64,000 nucleotides of DNA from Longibaculum muris (lineage in GTDB: Bacteria > Bacillota_I > Bacilli_A > Erysipelotrichales > Coprobacillaceae), in contig NZ_SMCQ01000001.1 in NCBI RefSeq assembly GCF_004343035.1, positions 1 to 64,000 on the forward strand, read 5' to 3'. Positions 35,110-45,024 of this stretch are shown here, in pieces; position 1 is the first letter of the stretch, and every line of letters begins with the position of its first letter. The position numbers and the translations under genes were made by a program. The notes beneath the pieces are model-generated. The model was not told where the DNA came from, made no database searches, and saw only the letters and a program-made list of their open reading frames with translations.

Positions 35110-36414
35110 ATGAAGAAAGTTATTACTTATGGAACATTTGATTTGTTTCATTTAGGACATTATAATATTTTAAAAAGAGCAAAAGAGTATGGTGATTACT
35201 TAATTGTTGGTGTAACAAGTGAAAGTTATGATATTGAAAGAGGAAAATTATCAGTTAAAGATAGTTTGACAACGCGAATTCAAAATGTTATGAACACTGG
35301 TTTTGCTGATGAAGTTATTATTGAAGAATATTTAGGTCAAAAGATTAGAGATATTATTAAATATGATATTGATGTTATTGTTATTGGAGCAGATTGGAAA
35401 GGAAAATTTGATCATCTTAGACAATATTGTGAAGTTGTTTATTTAGAGCGAACGAAAAATATTTCAAGCACTCAAATTAGGGAAGAAAAAAGTAATATTT
35501 ATAATTTTGGTGTGATTACTGATACTCTTGATGATAGAGACTTGCTTGATGAAATTAAATATGTCAGTGGATTGCATGTTGAAAGTGTTTTTGCTAATGA
35601 TGCATCAATTTCTGAAGAATTCTGTGAAAAATATCAAATTAATAAACATTTTACACAATGTGATGAATTTTTAGATAGTGTAGACATTGTATTAATCAAT
35701 TTAGATGTAGAAGATCGATATTCATATATTAAGAAAAGTCTTGAAAAAGGGAAACATGTCATCTCTGCTTCACCTATTGCACTTTCTGTAGATGAACATA
35801 AAGAGTTGTTTGAGATTGCTGAAAAAAATAAAGTCATCTTAATGGAAAATATTGTAACTGTATATTTAAGAGCTTTTATGCAAATCCTATGGATGGCTAA
35901 TGGTGATACTTTAGGAAAGATTTTAAATGTAAAATGTGCTATTTCATTAGAAAACTTTGAACCACAAAAATCTTTTTATGAAGCCTTGGTATTAGGAGTT
36001 GTCATGATTATTAAGTTATTGGGTCAAGATTCTGAATGTGTACATGTAACACATTATCAAAATGATGCTCATTATCTTCATGTATTATTTAAAAATCAAG
36101 ATTCAATTGGAACAATTGAAATTACGAATAATATTGAATTGAAAAATGAATTGGTTATTGTTGGAGAAAAAGGAACAATTGTTGTTGAAGATGATTGGTG
36201 GAATACGGGATATTTTGAGTTTAAGAAAATATCTAAGAAATTTGATAAAAGATATAGTTATAATTTTGATGGAAATGGGTTTAGATATGTGTTACAAGAA
36301 TTATTGATTATGTTAAGTGATAATCGTATTGAAAGTACACGTTTCTTTAAAGATGAATCTGAAATTTTAATTCAATTATTAGAGAAAATGAATATTAAAG
36401 GTTTAGATGATTAA
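35110..36414 (+). CDS. Fusion: cytidylyltransferase + Gfo/Idh/MocA-like domain
   Basis: About 434 residues. Residues 1-130 form a second TagD-like cytidylyltransferase with HLGH (14-17), GADWKGKFD and RTKNISST (114-121). From about 133 to the end there is a Gfo/Idh/MocA-like fold, but the dinucleotide glycine motif is unrecognisable (FGVITDTLDD) and the family's EKP site is SASP (219-222), so the redox lysine is missing. The second half may bind a ligand rather than catalyse, or may reduce the precursor of the CDP-polyol. ATG 35110 follows AGAGGTG; an in-frame GTG nine bases earlier is less likely. See the findings. Confidence 0.75.
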   Translation: MKKVITYGTFDLFHLGHYNILKRAKEYGDYLIVGVTSESYDIERGKLSVKDSLTTRIQNVMNTGFADEVIIEEYLGQKIRDIIKYDIDVIVIGADWKGKFDHLRQYCEVVYLERTKNISSTQIREEKSNIYNFGVITDTLDDRDLLDEIKYVSGLHVESVFANDASISEEFCEKYQINKHFTQCDEFLDSVDIVLINLDVEDRYSYIKKSLEKGKHVISASPIALSVDEHKELFEIAEKNKVILMENIVTVYLRAFMQILWMANGDTLGKILNVKCAISLENFEPQKSFYEALVLGVVMIIKLLGQDSECVHVTHYQNDAHYLHVLFKNQDSIGTIEITNNIELKNELVIVGEKGTIVVEDDWWNTGYFEFKKISKKFDKRYSYNFDGNGFRYVLQELLIMLSDNRIESTRFFKDESEILIQLLEKMNIKGLDD

Positions 36415-36424
36415 ACAATTATAG

Positions 36425-36470
36425 ATAAACTAGGAAGTCAATGGTGATTATCTTCCTAGTTTATTTTCTT
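36425..36470 (+). terminator. Terminator after the fusion gene
   Basis: Perfect 13-bp stem ATAAACTAGGAAG/CTTCCTAGTTTAT with 14-nt loop and T-rich tail. Confidence 0.85.
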
Positions 36471-36579
36471 AGAGCCGTTATTTTTTAAGGATATCATCGC
36501 TTATATCTTGAGTAATATTAGTAGAATATAGTATAATATTGGTGATATTTGGCTATAAAAATAATGCTTTTATGAGAAA

Positions 36580-36608
36580 TTGACAAATATCAATGATAGG
36601 TATATAAT
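36580..36608 (+). promoter_or_regulatory. Consensus sigma-A promoter
   Basis: Perfect -35 TTGACA (36580-36585), 17-bp spacer and perfect -10 TATAAT (36603-36608). It drives the GNAT-aminotransferase-LicD group. The region 36471-36579 shows nothing else recognisable. Confidence 0.85.
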
Positions 36609-36642
36609 CAAGTGAAAATTGTGTAAGAAAAGAGTGAGCAAA

Positions 36643-37431
36643 ATGTTAATTGAATGCAAAGAAAATGAGAAAAGTAAGATTTTAGATTATATTGGAAAGG
36701 ATTATGGAAAATGTTTGTATATCTTTATTGATTTATGCAAATATGGTTTGGATAATGAAAACTTTAATGCATGGATTCAATATAATGATAAATCTGAAAT
36801 AATCGCTGTTGTTACTGAATACTATAAAGGAATTCAGATTTATAGCAAAGATGTTAATCTTGATGCAAAGGAAATTGCTGAGTTTGTTTTACGTAAAAAT
36901 CCTCCTGTAACATTAGGAATGAAAGAAACAATTGATAAAGTTAGAGAATATATGCCAGGATATGAAGAAGAACTTGGAACAGTTGGACAATTAAAACAAT
37001 TACAAGTGTCACCAAATCCTAAGGCTTATTCTGCAAGTGTTGAAGAATTAAAAGAAATTGTTGAAATTTTAGCAGAGGATGAAGGAATTGGTAAACCATA
37101 TGGTTTTGATTCTTTATATCAACAATATAAAGAAAGAAAAGAAGAAAACTTTGGTCGAAACTTTATATTGCGTGATGAAGAAACAAATGAAATTGTTTGT
37201 CATGCAGGAACTTATGCAGAGCTTCCAGAATTAGCTGTTATTGGCGGTGTTATTACATCTCCAAAGTATCGTGGAAAAGGATACTCAAAAGAGACATTAG
37301 CAGCAATTTGTGAGGAATTATTACATGAAGGAAAAGATGTTTTTTCTTTCTACTATATTCCTTCTGCAACAAAAATGCATCAAGGTGTAGGTTTTGAAAA
37401 AATTGGCGATTGGGCTAAATTAATTAAATAA
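36643..37431 (+). CDS. GNAT family N-acetyltransferase
   Basis: About 262 residues. The C-terminal half has the GNAT acetyl-CoA motif [24 protein letters not shown] and a terminal strand pair ([19 protein letters not shown]). The N-terminal half is a less conserved domain. I start at ATG 36643, about 28 bases after the predicted transcription start; a TTG 24 bases earlier is less likely. It may acetylate a sugar or amino group in the polymer made by this island, but the acceptor is unknown. Confidence 0.78.
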   Translation: MLIECKENEKSKILDYIGKDYGKCLYIFIDLCKYGLDNENFNAWIQYNDKSEIIAVVTEYYKGIQIYSKDVNLDAKEIAEFVLRKNPPVTLGMKETIDKVREYMPGYEEELGTVGQLKQLQVSPNPKAYSASVEELKEIVEILAEDEGIGKPYGFDSLYQQYKERKEENFGRNFILRDEETNEIVCHAGTYAELPELAVIGGVITSPKYRGKGYSKETLAAICEELLHEGKDVFSFYYIPSATKMHQGVGFEKIGDWAKLIK

Positions 37432-37474
37432 ATGGAAGGTGAAGATGATGAGAAGAATGAGAGAAGGAGAACCA

Positions 37475-38548
37475 ATGATTAATTTTACTGTTGGTCCTGT
37501 ACAGTCAAGTCAAACTGTATTAAATATTGGAGCAGAGCAAGTTCCATACTTTAGAACAAATGAGTTTTCTGAAATTATGTTAGAAAATGAAGCATTAATG
37601 AAAAAATTTACAAATGCTAAAGAAGATGCAAGAGTTGTTTTTATGACTGGGTCTGGAACTGCATCTATGGAAGCTTCAATTGTTAATTTCTTTGATGAAA
37701 GAGATAAGATACTTGTTATTAATGGTGGTAGTTTTGGCCAAAGATTTGTAGATTTATGTGAACTTTATCAATTAAATTATACACAAATCAAATTAGAAGT
37801 TGGTCAAGCTTTGACATCAGAACAATTAGCTCAATATGATAATCAAGGATTTACAGGATTTTTAGTTAATATTCATGAAACATCAACAGGTGTTCATTAT
37901 GATATTGATATAATCAGTGAGTTCTGTCAAAAAAATAACATTTTCTTAGTTGTAGATGCAATTAGTTCATTTTTAGCAGATAAAATTGATATTAGTGGAT
38001 CAAAAATTGATGTGATGATTACAGGGTCTCAAAAGGCATTAGCATGTCCTCCAGGGGTATCTGTGATTGTTCTTTCAAAAAAAGCTGTTGATAGATTAGA
38101 AGATTATCCATCAAAATGTATGTATTTAAATCTAAAATCTGCACTAAAAAACGGTGAAAGAGGACAAACACCTTTCACTCCAGCAGTAGGAATATTACGT
38201 CAAATTCATGCTCGTTTAAAAGAAATTGAGGCTAATGGTGGAGTAGATGTAGAAATTGCTCGGGTAAAAGAGTTGGCAGAAGATTTTAGAAATAAAATTA
38301 AAGATTTACCTTTTGAAATTACTTCTGAATCTATGTCAAATGCTGTAACACCTTTACATCCAACAACATGTTCAGCATATGAAATCTTTTTGACATTAAA
38401 AGATGAATATGGTATTTGGGTATGTCCAAATGGTGGAGAACTTGCTGATAAAATTATGCGTGTTGGACACATTGGTGCCTTAAGTTGTAAAGATAATGAT
38501 ATCTTAATTGCAGCTTTAAAGGATTTACAAAGTAGAGGAATTATTTAA
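37475..38548 (+). CDS. Class V PLP aminotransferase, AEP-transaminase/AGXT-like
   Basis: About 357 residues of fold-type I aminotransferase. It begins [12 protein letters not shown], typical of the class V alanine-glyoxylate/2-aminoethylphosphonate transaminase group. It has [29 protein letters not shown] and the PLP lysine in [15 protein letters not shown] 37475 follows AAGGAG by 6 bases; earlier ATGs at 37445 and 37457 are possible. Substrate is unknown: an amino group donor for a polymer precursor, serine/alanine chemistry, or a phosphonate. No PEP mutase is in the window. Confidence 0.75.
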   Translation: MINFTVGPVQSSQTVLNIGAEQVPYFRTNEFSEIMLENEALMKKFTNAKEDARVVFMTGSGTASMEASIVNFFDERDKILVINGGSFGQRFVDLCELYQLNYTQIKLEVGQALTSEQLAQYDNQGFTGFLVNIHETSTGVHYDIDIISEFCQKNNIFLVVDAISSFLADKIDISGSKIDVMITGSQKALACPPGVSVIVLSKKAVDRLEDYPSKCMYLNLKSALKNGERGQTPFTPAVGILRQIHARLKEIEANGGVDVEIARVKELAEDFRNKIKDLPFEITSESMSNAVTPLHPTTCSAYEIFLTLKDEYGIWVCPNGGELADKIMRVGHIGALSCKDNDILIAALKDLQSRGII

Positions 38549-38597
38549 AAGTAAGGATATTTTAGGAAGATATTAAGCTTCAAGAGGAGGAAAAAAA

Positions 38598-40268
38598 GTG
38601 GATCAGTTGCAAGCAAATTTATATAAACTTTTGGCTGAACTTGATGAAATATGTAAAAGAAATGATGTTACATATTATTTAGCTGGTGGAACAGCATTAG
38701 GTGCTATAAGAGGTGGAGGATTTTTACCTTGGGATGATGATATAGATTTATATATCACAAGAGAAAACTGGAATAAATTAGTGAAGGTTATGGAGACACA
38801 AACACCAGAGAATAGAGTTTTTGTTTGTGTTGAAAATGATGATATTTATTGTAATCCAGTAGGAAGATATGTTGATAAAGAAACAACTGTCATGATGAAA
38901 TCTCAATTATTGTGTGGGAAAGCTTGTGGACAATTAATAGAGTTTTTTGTTATGGATCCTATGCCTTTAGGGGAAGATGCTAAATGGAATCATAGAAAAT
39001 TAGTGAAAGTTTATACTGAACTTCTTTCTCCTTATTTTGTTGTTAATAGAAATATCTTGCATGAGAATACAGAGTTTGATTTTGATTTATACAACAAATA
39101 TTATAAAAAGAGTTTAATTTTTGGTAAGAAAAAAGTCCTTAATGAATTATTAGAAAAAATTACATCAACTACAACTGAGAATAGTGATTGCTATTGTATG
39201 CGATGGGGAACAAGAACACTAATGTATGGCATTGATTTATTGGGTGAACCTCGTATGGAAAAATTTGAGGATGCTATGTTTCCAGTTCCAGCCAAGCAAG
39301 AAGAAGTTGCACGAATTGCATATGGTGATAGTTGGATGTATGTGCCAGAGGGATCTGGTAAAGTAGTCCATAACTTAGATAAAGATTTAATGACACCATT
39401 TCAACAATATGTTGATTTGTATAAGCCTTTGTTGAATGAAACAAAATTAATGAGAAATTATAAAAAGAATAAAAGAATTCGTGCAAAAGCACTCTATAAG
39501 AAAAATGAGTTTAAATATAATTTTGCTTGTTCGCGAGCTAAGATTGCTGCCAAACATATTGTGGAAAGTGATTATGATATTAATGTTTTAAGAGAGTTAT
39601 TAAAAAATAAAGCTTTTGCTCAACTACAAAAACATTTAAGCTATTTCTATTCAGTTCAATTTAATCCAGATATTAAGGTTGATAACATTTTAGTTCCAGT
39701 ATCTGATGAATATATTTATATTGCAGTCATGAATCACGTATTACAAGGTGCTTATTATAAAGTGAACAGTATTATGAGTGCAAGAAAAAATATAAATAAA
39801 CCTTTAACAGATGAATTACAAGAAGCAGATCGTATTATGCAATTTTGTAAACAACTTTCAATTGCAATTTATGATAAAAAAGATATTCAATTAGTTGAAA
39901 ATATTTTACAAGAAAATACTCAATATTCACACATGATTCCTGATTATGCTCGTGGTGAACTATGGGTAATGTGTCAAAAAGCAAATACAAATGCTGACTA
40001 TGAAAAGCTTCTTAAAGAAGCTAAAGATAGAGTGGCTTTATTTGTGGATGATGGTGAAATCATGAGATATGAAGCTTATGCGCTTTATATGTTAGACAAA
40101 AAAGATGAGTCAAAAGAAAAATATATAGATGCTATTCAAAGAACAAGAAATGGATTTGTTTGGAAAGAAGTCAATGATTTATTTGGAATTGATGCTTATG
40201 ATGTCATTGATAATCAAGAAGATGATGATGAAAATGAAGATGTAGAGGATACGAAGAATGATGATTAA
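38598..40268 (+). CDS. LicD family phosphotransferase with C-terminal extension
   Basis: A 556-residue protein. The first ~270 residues are a LicD nucleotidyltransferase-fold domain with YYLAGGTALGAIRGGGFLPW followed by DDDIDL (metal-binding Asp46, 48, 50). LicD proteins transfer phosphocholine or related phospho-groups from CDP-linked donors to wall or lipid polymers. The remaining ~280 residues are helical, repeat-like and end in an acidic tail. It starts with GTG after AGGAGG. It overlaps the degenerate LicD by 11 bases. Confidence 0.85.
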   Translation: MDQLQANLYKLLAELDEICKRNDVTYYLAGGTALGAIRGGGFLPWDDDIDLYITRENWNKLVKVMETQTPENRVFVCVENDDIYCNPVGRYVDKETTVMMKSQLLCGKACGQLIEFFVMDPMPLGEDAKWNHRKLVKVYTELLSPYFVVNRNILHENTEFDFDLYNKYYKKSLIFGKKKVLNELLEKITSTTTENSDCYCMRWGTRTLMYGIDLLGEPRMEKFEDAMFPVPAKQEEVARIAYGDSWMYVPEGSGKVVHNLDKDLMTPFQQYVDLYKPLLNETKLMRNYKKNKRIRAKALYKKNEFKYNFACSRAKIAAKHIVESDYDINVLRELLKNKAFAQLQKHLSYFYSVQFNPDIKVDNILVPVSDEYIYIAVMNHVLQGAYYKVNSIMSARKNINKPLTDELQEADRIMQFCKQLSIAIYDKKDIQLVENILQENTQYSHMIPDYARGELWVMCQKANTNADYEKLLKEAKDRVALFVDDGEIMRYEAYALYMLDKKDESKEKYIDAIQRTRNGFVWKEVNDLFGIDAYDVIDNQEDDDENEDVEDTKNDD

Positions 40269-41403
40269 TACAGGATATAACAGTAGAAAAGAAGTCGTCA
40301 CTGATTTACTTTTTGAGTTAGATGATATATGTAGAAAGAATAATTTGAAATATACTCTTACGGGTACATTTGCAAATACAGTGGCAGAAGAAGGAAAATT
40401 TCCAGATGAATATGACTATATAACAATCGCAATGACTCAAGGTGATATTGAAAGATTAATTGAAATTGTCAATACCTCAGAAAACAAACATAGGGAAATT
40501 GAATATTTCTTAAATAATCCGTATGCGAGAGGTTTTCAAATTAGATATTGTAATAATGATACAACTCTTATTAATGTGAAAGAAATTGGAAATCATGTGA
40601 ACTATGGTATGTTTATTAGAATCCAAACAGTTTGGAAAGTGCCAGATAGTCGCTGGAGAGCTAAATTTGTATCAACTTTAAAACAAGGTTGGAAAGGTAG
40701 CCAGAAAAGATTAGCTTCTTGTAATTATAAACGCTATATTCCTGCGGTTATTTTAAAGTGTATTGTTAAATTATTAGGTAAAAATAATGTGCGTCGATGG
40801 CTTTATAATTACAATAAAAAGTTAAAATTTATAAATAGATGGGAAGATATACCACAAAATGAAAAATTAAGTATTGGTAAAGGTATTTTTTCAGGTGAAG
40901 ATGATTGGAATTTAAAAGATTTAACAATTGATGGACATCACTTATATGTTGCTGATGCTTTATTACATAGAATTGTTGATCCTCATCCAACACATGCTAC
41001 AGTAAAAATAAATGATATTGAAGATTTATGTATGCCTTTTAAAGATATCCTAAATAGTGATATTATGAAAGATTTATATACAACACAAAAATCACGTGAT
41101 CAGTATTTATTTATTGTAACACGTGCTAATAAAGCAGTAAAAGTTGTTAATAATGCATGGCAAACATATTTGATGACAAGAGATGTTATTCGTTTTAAAG
41201 ATCTTTATAATGATGAGAAATTATTAGAAATTGAAAATTTAATTAATGAAGATAATGCAATTTCTTGTGAAGAAGAATTATTAGAATATAGATCAGCAAA
41301 AAGTAAATGGAGAAAACTTAATATTTCGTTTATTGAAAATGCTAAGGTTGAAAGATTAATAGCTAAAGCTGATAAGAAGTTTAATAATGAAATAAATTCA
41401 TAA
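40258..41403 (+). CDS. Degenerate LicD-like protein
   Basis: A 381-residue paralogue of its neighbour. The N-terminal helix (LLFELDDICRKNNLKYTLTGTFANT) aligns with the intact LicD (LLAELDEICKRNDVTYYLAGGTAL), but the catalytic PWDDDIDL stretch is PDEYDYITI: Asp46, Asp48 and Asp50 of the neighbour become Tyr52, Tyr54 and Thr56. GG is also lost. It is therefore probably not catalytic. Coupled translation (overlap) suggests a partner subunit of the intact LicD. The C-terminal half is basic and helical. Confidence 0.7.
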   Translation: MMINTGYNSRKEVVTDLLFELDDICRKNNLKYTLTGTFANTVAEEGKFPDEYDYITIAMTQGDIERLIEIVNTSENKHREIEYFLNNPYARGFQIRYCNNDTTLINVKEIGNHVNYGMFIRIQTVWKVPDSRWRAKFVSTLKQGWKGSQKRLASCNYKRYIPAVILKCIVKLLGKNNVRRWLYNYNKKLKFINRWEDIPQNEKLSIGKGIFSGEDDWNLKDLTIDGHHLYVADALLHRIVDPHPTHATVKINDIEDLCMPFKDILNSDIMKDLYTTQKSRDQYLFIVTRANKAVKVVNNAWQTYLMTRDVIRFKDLYNDEKLLEIENLINEDNAISCEEELLEYRSAKSKWRKLNISFIENAKVERLIAKADKKFNNEINS

Positions 41404-41430
41404 GTATGCATATTTGAGATAGTGATTTAC

Positions 41431-41462
41431 AAAGGTGGTTATTTTTGTAGCCATCTTTTTTT
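41431..41462 (+). terminator. Terminator after the LicD pair
   Basis: 11-bp stem AAAGGTGGTTA/TAGCCATCTTT with two G-T pairs, followed by a T-run. Confidence 0.75.
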
Positions 41463-41569
41463 AAGGAAAGAAATAAATATGTTTTAAAATGCATTTTGAT
41501 ACACAGAAGTTACACAAGATTATTATATAATAATTAAGGTTCGAAAAAGTGAGTATTAGGAGGTAGTAT

Positions 41570-43642
41570 ATGAAGATGAGGAAGAAAAGAATTTTATTAA
41601 CAGGTATATTAGCTGTTGCTATTGTTTTAGTGGCATATTTTGCAATTTTTTATTCACCAAGTGGTTCTACAAAAGGAAGTCCGGAGATTTCTTTGATTGA
41701 ATCTACTGATCAATATGTGAAAATTCAATGGAAAAATTCAAAGAATGCGAAAGAATACAATATTTATCGCAAAGAAGATGATGGTGATTTTAAGAAAATT
41801 GTGACTTTAGATGGTAAAAATACTGAGTATATAGATAAAGATGTTTTAGTAGATAATACATACACATATCAAATAGAAGAAGTATTGGCACACAAGACAT
41901 CAAAAAGTGATGAAAGAAAAATTTCTCTTAAAAAGATAGATGCACCTGAATTATTATCTGTAAAACGTTATTCTACTAAAGACAATAAAGAGGCTGTTGA
42001 ATTGAATTGGAGTTCGCATGATGGATATGATTATTCGGTTTTTAGAAAAGAAGCTGATGGAAAGTATCAAGTTATTGCAAATGTAACTGCAAATTCTAAT
42101 AAATCAAGTTATATTGATTCAAAAATTGAGAATACAAAAGATTATACGTATACAATAAGAAGAAAACAAAAGGATAGTAATAATGTTTATCAATATGGTA
42201 AATTTGATGAAAAAGGTATTACAACATTGTCTGGAAAGCCAGAAGTTAAAGGTGATTTTACAAATTTAAAAGCAACAATTTCATGGTCAAAAGTTAATGG
42301 AGCTAATAATTATATTATTTATAGAAAACAAGGATTAACTGGAAGCTATAAACAAATTGCTAAAGTGAGTGGAAATAAAACTCAATATGTTGATGTTTAT
42401 AATAAGAGTTTAAAAACTGAAAATGAAAAGAAAATTTTAGGTGCTGGATACTTTGTTGATCCATCAATTAATGATTTGGTTTATACAGTAAGAGCTTATA
42501 AAAATACAAATGATAAAGAAAGTTTCAGTAATTATTCAAAAGATGGTGTATTTAATATTTGTGCACCAAGTATTGTTAATGTTGAAAATACAAAAGACAA
42601 TTCAACAAAAGTTGAATGGGGAACTGTAAAAAATGCAAATCAATACTATGTTTATAGTGGTTATGATGATGCTCAAGGTAAACGTCATTGGGAAAAATTA
42701 AAAACTGTAGATGCTAAAAATAGTGTTGTGCAATCAATTACCGTGAAACCAAAGAAAGAACATCAATATTTTACAGTGAAAGCATCTTTTAATAGAGATG
42801 GAAATAATTTATATAGTGATTATGATAAGAATTATCGTATTAATGATCGAAAATACGAAAATAAGAATGTCTTATTCTTTGGAGATAGTATTACATTTGG
42901 TTCACCTTATAAAGGAAAAGCAACAAGAACAGTATTCTCATATCCATGGAGAGTACATCAACTTACAAATGTCAAATTCTATAACCCATCTATTCCAGGA
43001 TCAACATACACATATAAAGAAAAAAATAATCGTTCTCGTATGGTACAAATTGCTGATTGTTTAGATAAAGGAAAGAATGTTGAAAAAAATGATTTAACAA
43101 AACCAGAAGATATGTATGTTTATAAAACTGATTTTGTGGACAATCAAATTAAAGGTAAGAAATTTAAAGATTTTGATGTTGTAATTATGGCTGCAGGAAC
43201 AAATGATTATTTAGATAATAATCCATTTGGAAGTATCCATAGTACAAATATTCGTGAATTTAATGGTGCTATTAATAAAGTGATGAGTTATGTAAAAAAA
43301 GCAAATGTTGAAAGAAATAAAGAAGGTAAAAAGGCCATTAAAATTGTTTTCGTTGATTTATTCTATAGTGATAGAACAAATAATTATGCACAAAAAACAA
43401 ATCGTTTTGTAACGAAGAATAAAATTGGTTTAACTTTAACTGATTATCAAAATGATATTAATGCATTAGTGAAAAAATACAAACAAGAAGGTTTAGATGT
43501 TTATCAATTTGCTACTGATGATTTAATTAATCAAAAAAATTGTCCATATGTAGCTTCTGATAACTTACATATGACAAGATATGCTTATGGACAAATTGGT
43601 AATAAACTTTCAGATTATCTAATTAAAAATAAAATTATTTAA
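41570..43642 (+). CDS. Surface SGNH hydrolase with fibronectin type III-like repeats
   Basis: A 690-residue protein with an N-terminal membrane anchor (ILLTGILAVAIVLVAYFAIFY). About four Fn3-like beta domains follow (repeated motif VKIQW...NAKEYNIYRKEDDG, ISWSKVNGANNYIIYRK, VEWGTVKNANQYYVY). A C-terminal SGNH hydrolase domain has all four blocks: GDSITFG (Ser440), the block II Gly (PGSTY), AGTNDY, and SDNLHMT (Asp, His). It probably removes or transfers acyl groups on surface glycans. It has its own AGGAGG ribosome site and is flanked by terminators. Confidence 0.85.
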   Translation: MKMRKKRILLTGILAVAIVLVAYFAIFYSPSGSTKGSPEISLIESTDQYVKIQWKNSKNAKEYNIYRKEDDGDFKKIVTLDGKNTEYIDKDVLVDNTYTYQIEEVLAHKTSKSDERKISLKKIDAPELLSVKRYSTKDNKEAVELNWSSHDGYDYSVFRKEADGKYQVIANVTANSNKSSYIDSKIENTKDYTYTIRRKQKDSNNVYQYGKFDEKGITTLSGKPEVKGDFTNLKATISWSKVNGANNYIIYRKQGLTGSYKQIAKVSGNKTQYVDVYNKSLKTENEKKILGAGYFVDPSINDLVYTVRAYKNTNDKESFSNYSKDGVFNICAPSIVNVENTKDNSTKVEWGTVKNANQYYVYSGYDDAQGKRHWEKLKTVDAKNSVVQSITVKPKKEHQYFTVKASFNRDGNNLYSDYDKNYRINDRKYENKNVLFFGDSITFGSPYKGKATRTVFSYPWRVHQLTNVKFYNPSIPGSTYTYKEKNNRSRMVQIADCLDKGKNVEKNDLTKPEDMYVYKTDFVDNQIKGKKFKDFDVVIMAAGTNDYLDNNPFGSIHSTNIREFNGAINKVMSYVKKANVERNKEGKKAIKIVFVDLFYSDRTNNYAQKTNRFVTKNKIGLTLTDYQNDINALVKKYKQEGLDVYQFATDDLINQKNCPYVASDNLHMTRYAYGQIGNKLSDYLIKNKII

Positions 43643-43649
43643 TGAATGA

Positions 43650-43681
43650 GAAGATTGATCACTTTAGTGACCAATCTTTTT
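43650..43681 (+). terminator. Terminator after the Fn3-SGNH gene
   Basis: AAGATTGxTCAC pairs with GTGAxCAATCTT around TTTA, followed by TTTTT. Confidence 0.8.
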
Positions 43682-43691
43682 CATAAAAGAC

Positions 43692-43720
43692 TTGAATATT
43701 TTAGGTAAAGGTGGCATAAT
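43692..43720 (+). promoter_or_regulatory. Promoter of the first glycerophosphotransferase gene
   Basis: -35 TTGAAT (43692-43697), 17-bp spacer, -10 CATAAT (43715-43720), 21 bases before ATG 43741. Confidence 0.65.
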
Positions 43721-43740
43721 CGAAAACTGAGGTGGAAGTA

Positions 43741-44937
43741 ATGAAAATATTGAGAAAATTTAAAAAGTTAGCAGGTCAAATTATTAAAATCCTTTATAGA
43801 TTAGTTTATAGACTTATTAGAGTTGATGATAAATTAGTGATTTTTATTTCATTTCATGGTAGAGGATATTCAGATAATCCAAGAGCTATTTATGAACAAA
43901 TGAAAAAAGATGAAAGATTTAAAGATTATCGTTTTATTTGGTTTATTAAAAACCATGAGAAAAAGAATATTAAAATAGCTGGTGCTGAAATAAAAGAGTA
44001 TTTTAGTATTCCTTATTTTTATTATTTATCAAAAGCAAAATATTGGGTTATCAATTGTAAGATGCCTGATTATATTTGTAAGAAGCCAAGCCAAATTTAT
44101 TTACAAACATGGCATGGGACACCTTTAAAACGTTTAGGACATGATATTATTGCGCCTAAAGATGCAACATTCTACCGTTCAGGTATGACTTACAAACAAA
44201 TGTGTGCAACATATGATATTGATGTTGCTAGATATAATTATATGATTTCTCCTAATAAATTTTGTACAGAGGTTTTCCAAACAGCATTTGGAATTGATCG
44301 CCAACGTCTCATAGAAACAGGTTATCCGAGAAATGATTTTATTACTAATGCAAATGAAGAAGATATAAAAAAACTTAAACAAAAATTTGATTTACCATTG
44401 GATAAAAAAATTGTTTTATATGCACCTACATGGCGTGATAATTCTTATGTTGCAGCGGGTTATACATTTGAATTAAAAGCAGATTTTCATCAATGGAAAG
44501 AGATATTAGGTGATGACTACATTGTTATTTTTAAACCACATTATTTGATTATTAATAATTATGCTAATGATCATTCTTTAGATGGCTTTTTATATTCTAT
44601 AAGTGCTGATGCTGAAATTAATGAATTGTATGTATTAAGTGATATTTTAATTACTGATTATTCAAGTGTTTTCTTTGATTATGCAGTGTTAAATAGACCA
44701 GTGTATTTCTATATGTATGATTTAGAGGAATACAAAGATGAATTAAGAGGTTTTTACTTAGATATTCATACTGAATTACCTGGGAAAGTTTATGAAGATG
44801 AAGAAACTATGTTAAAAGATGTTAAAAATGAGATTTATGATTATTCATATTTGAAAATTTTTAATGAGCGATTTAATTCAGAACAAACTGGAAATTGTGC
44901 TCAAAAAGTTATTGATATTGTTTTTCAAGGAAAATAA
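43741..44937 (+). CDS. CDP-glycerol glycerophosphotransferase (TagB/TagF family)
   Basis: A 398-residue GT-B-type polymerase or primase that adds glycerol phosphate from CDP-glycerol to a lipid-linked acceptor. Signatures: FHGRGYSDNPRAIYEQM, LQTWHGTPLKRLG (catalytic His), ETGYPRND, VLYAPTWRDN, FKPHY and LITDYSSVFFDYAV. A positively charged amphipathic N-terminus suggests membrane association. ATG 43741 follows GAGGTGG. Its CDP-glycerol donor would come from TagD at 34685. Confidence 0.92.
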   Translation: MKILRKFKKLAGQIIKILYRLVYRLIRVDDKLVIFISFHGRGYSDNPRAIYEQMKKDERFKDYRFIWFIKNHEKKNIKIAGAEIKEYFSIPYFYYLSKAKYWVINCKMPDYICKKPSQIYLQTWHGTPLKRLGHDIIAPKDATFYRSGMTYKQMCATYDIDVARYNYMISPNKFCTEVFQTAFGIDRQRLIETGYPRNDFITNANEEDIKKLKQKFDLPLDKKIVLYAPTWRDNSYVAAGYTFELKADFHQWKEILGDDYIVIFKPHYLIINNYANDHSLDGFLYSISADAEINELYVLSDILITDYSSVFFDYAVLNRPVYFYMYDLEEYKDELRGFYLDIHTELPGKVYEDEETMLKDVKNEIYDYSYLKIFNERFNSEQTGNCAQKVIDIVFQGK

Positions 44938-44941
44938 AATC

Positions 44942-44968
44942 AGTCCTATTGGTGAAATAGGACTTTTT
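44942..44968 (+). terminator. Terminator between the two glycerophosphotransferase genes
   Basis: Perfect AGTCCTATT/AATAGGACT stem, 5-nt loop, T5 tail. Confidence 0.85.
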
Positions 44969-45024
44969 AGGTTTCATAATTTTTCAAAAAGTGATAGAAT
45001 AGAATTTATATTAAGGAGTTAGTT

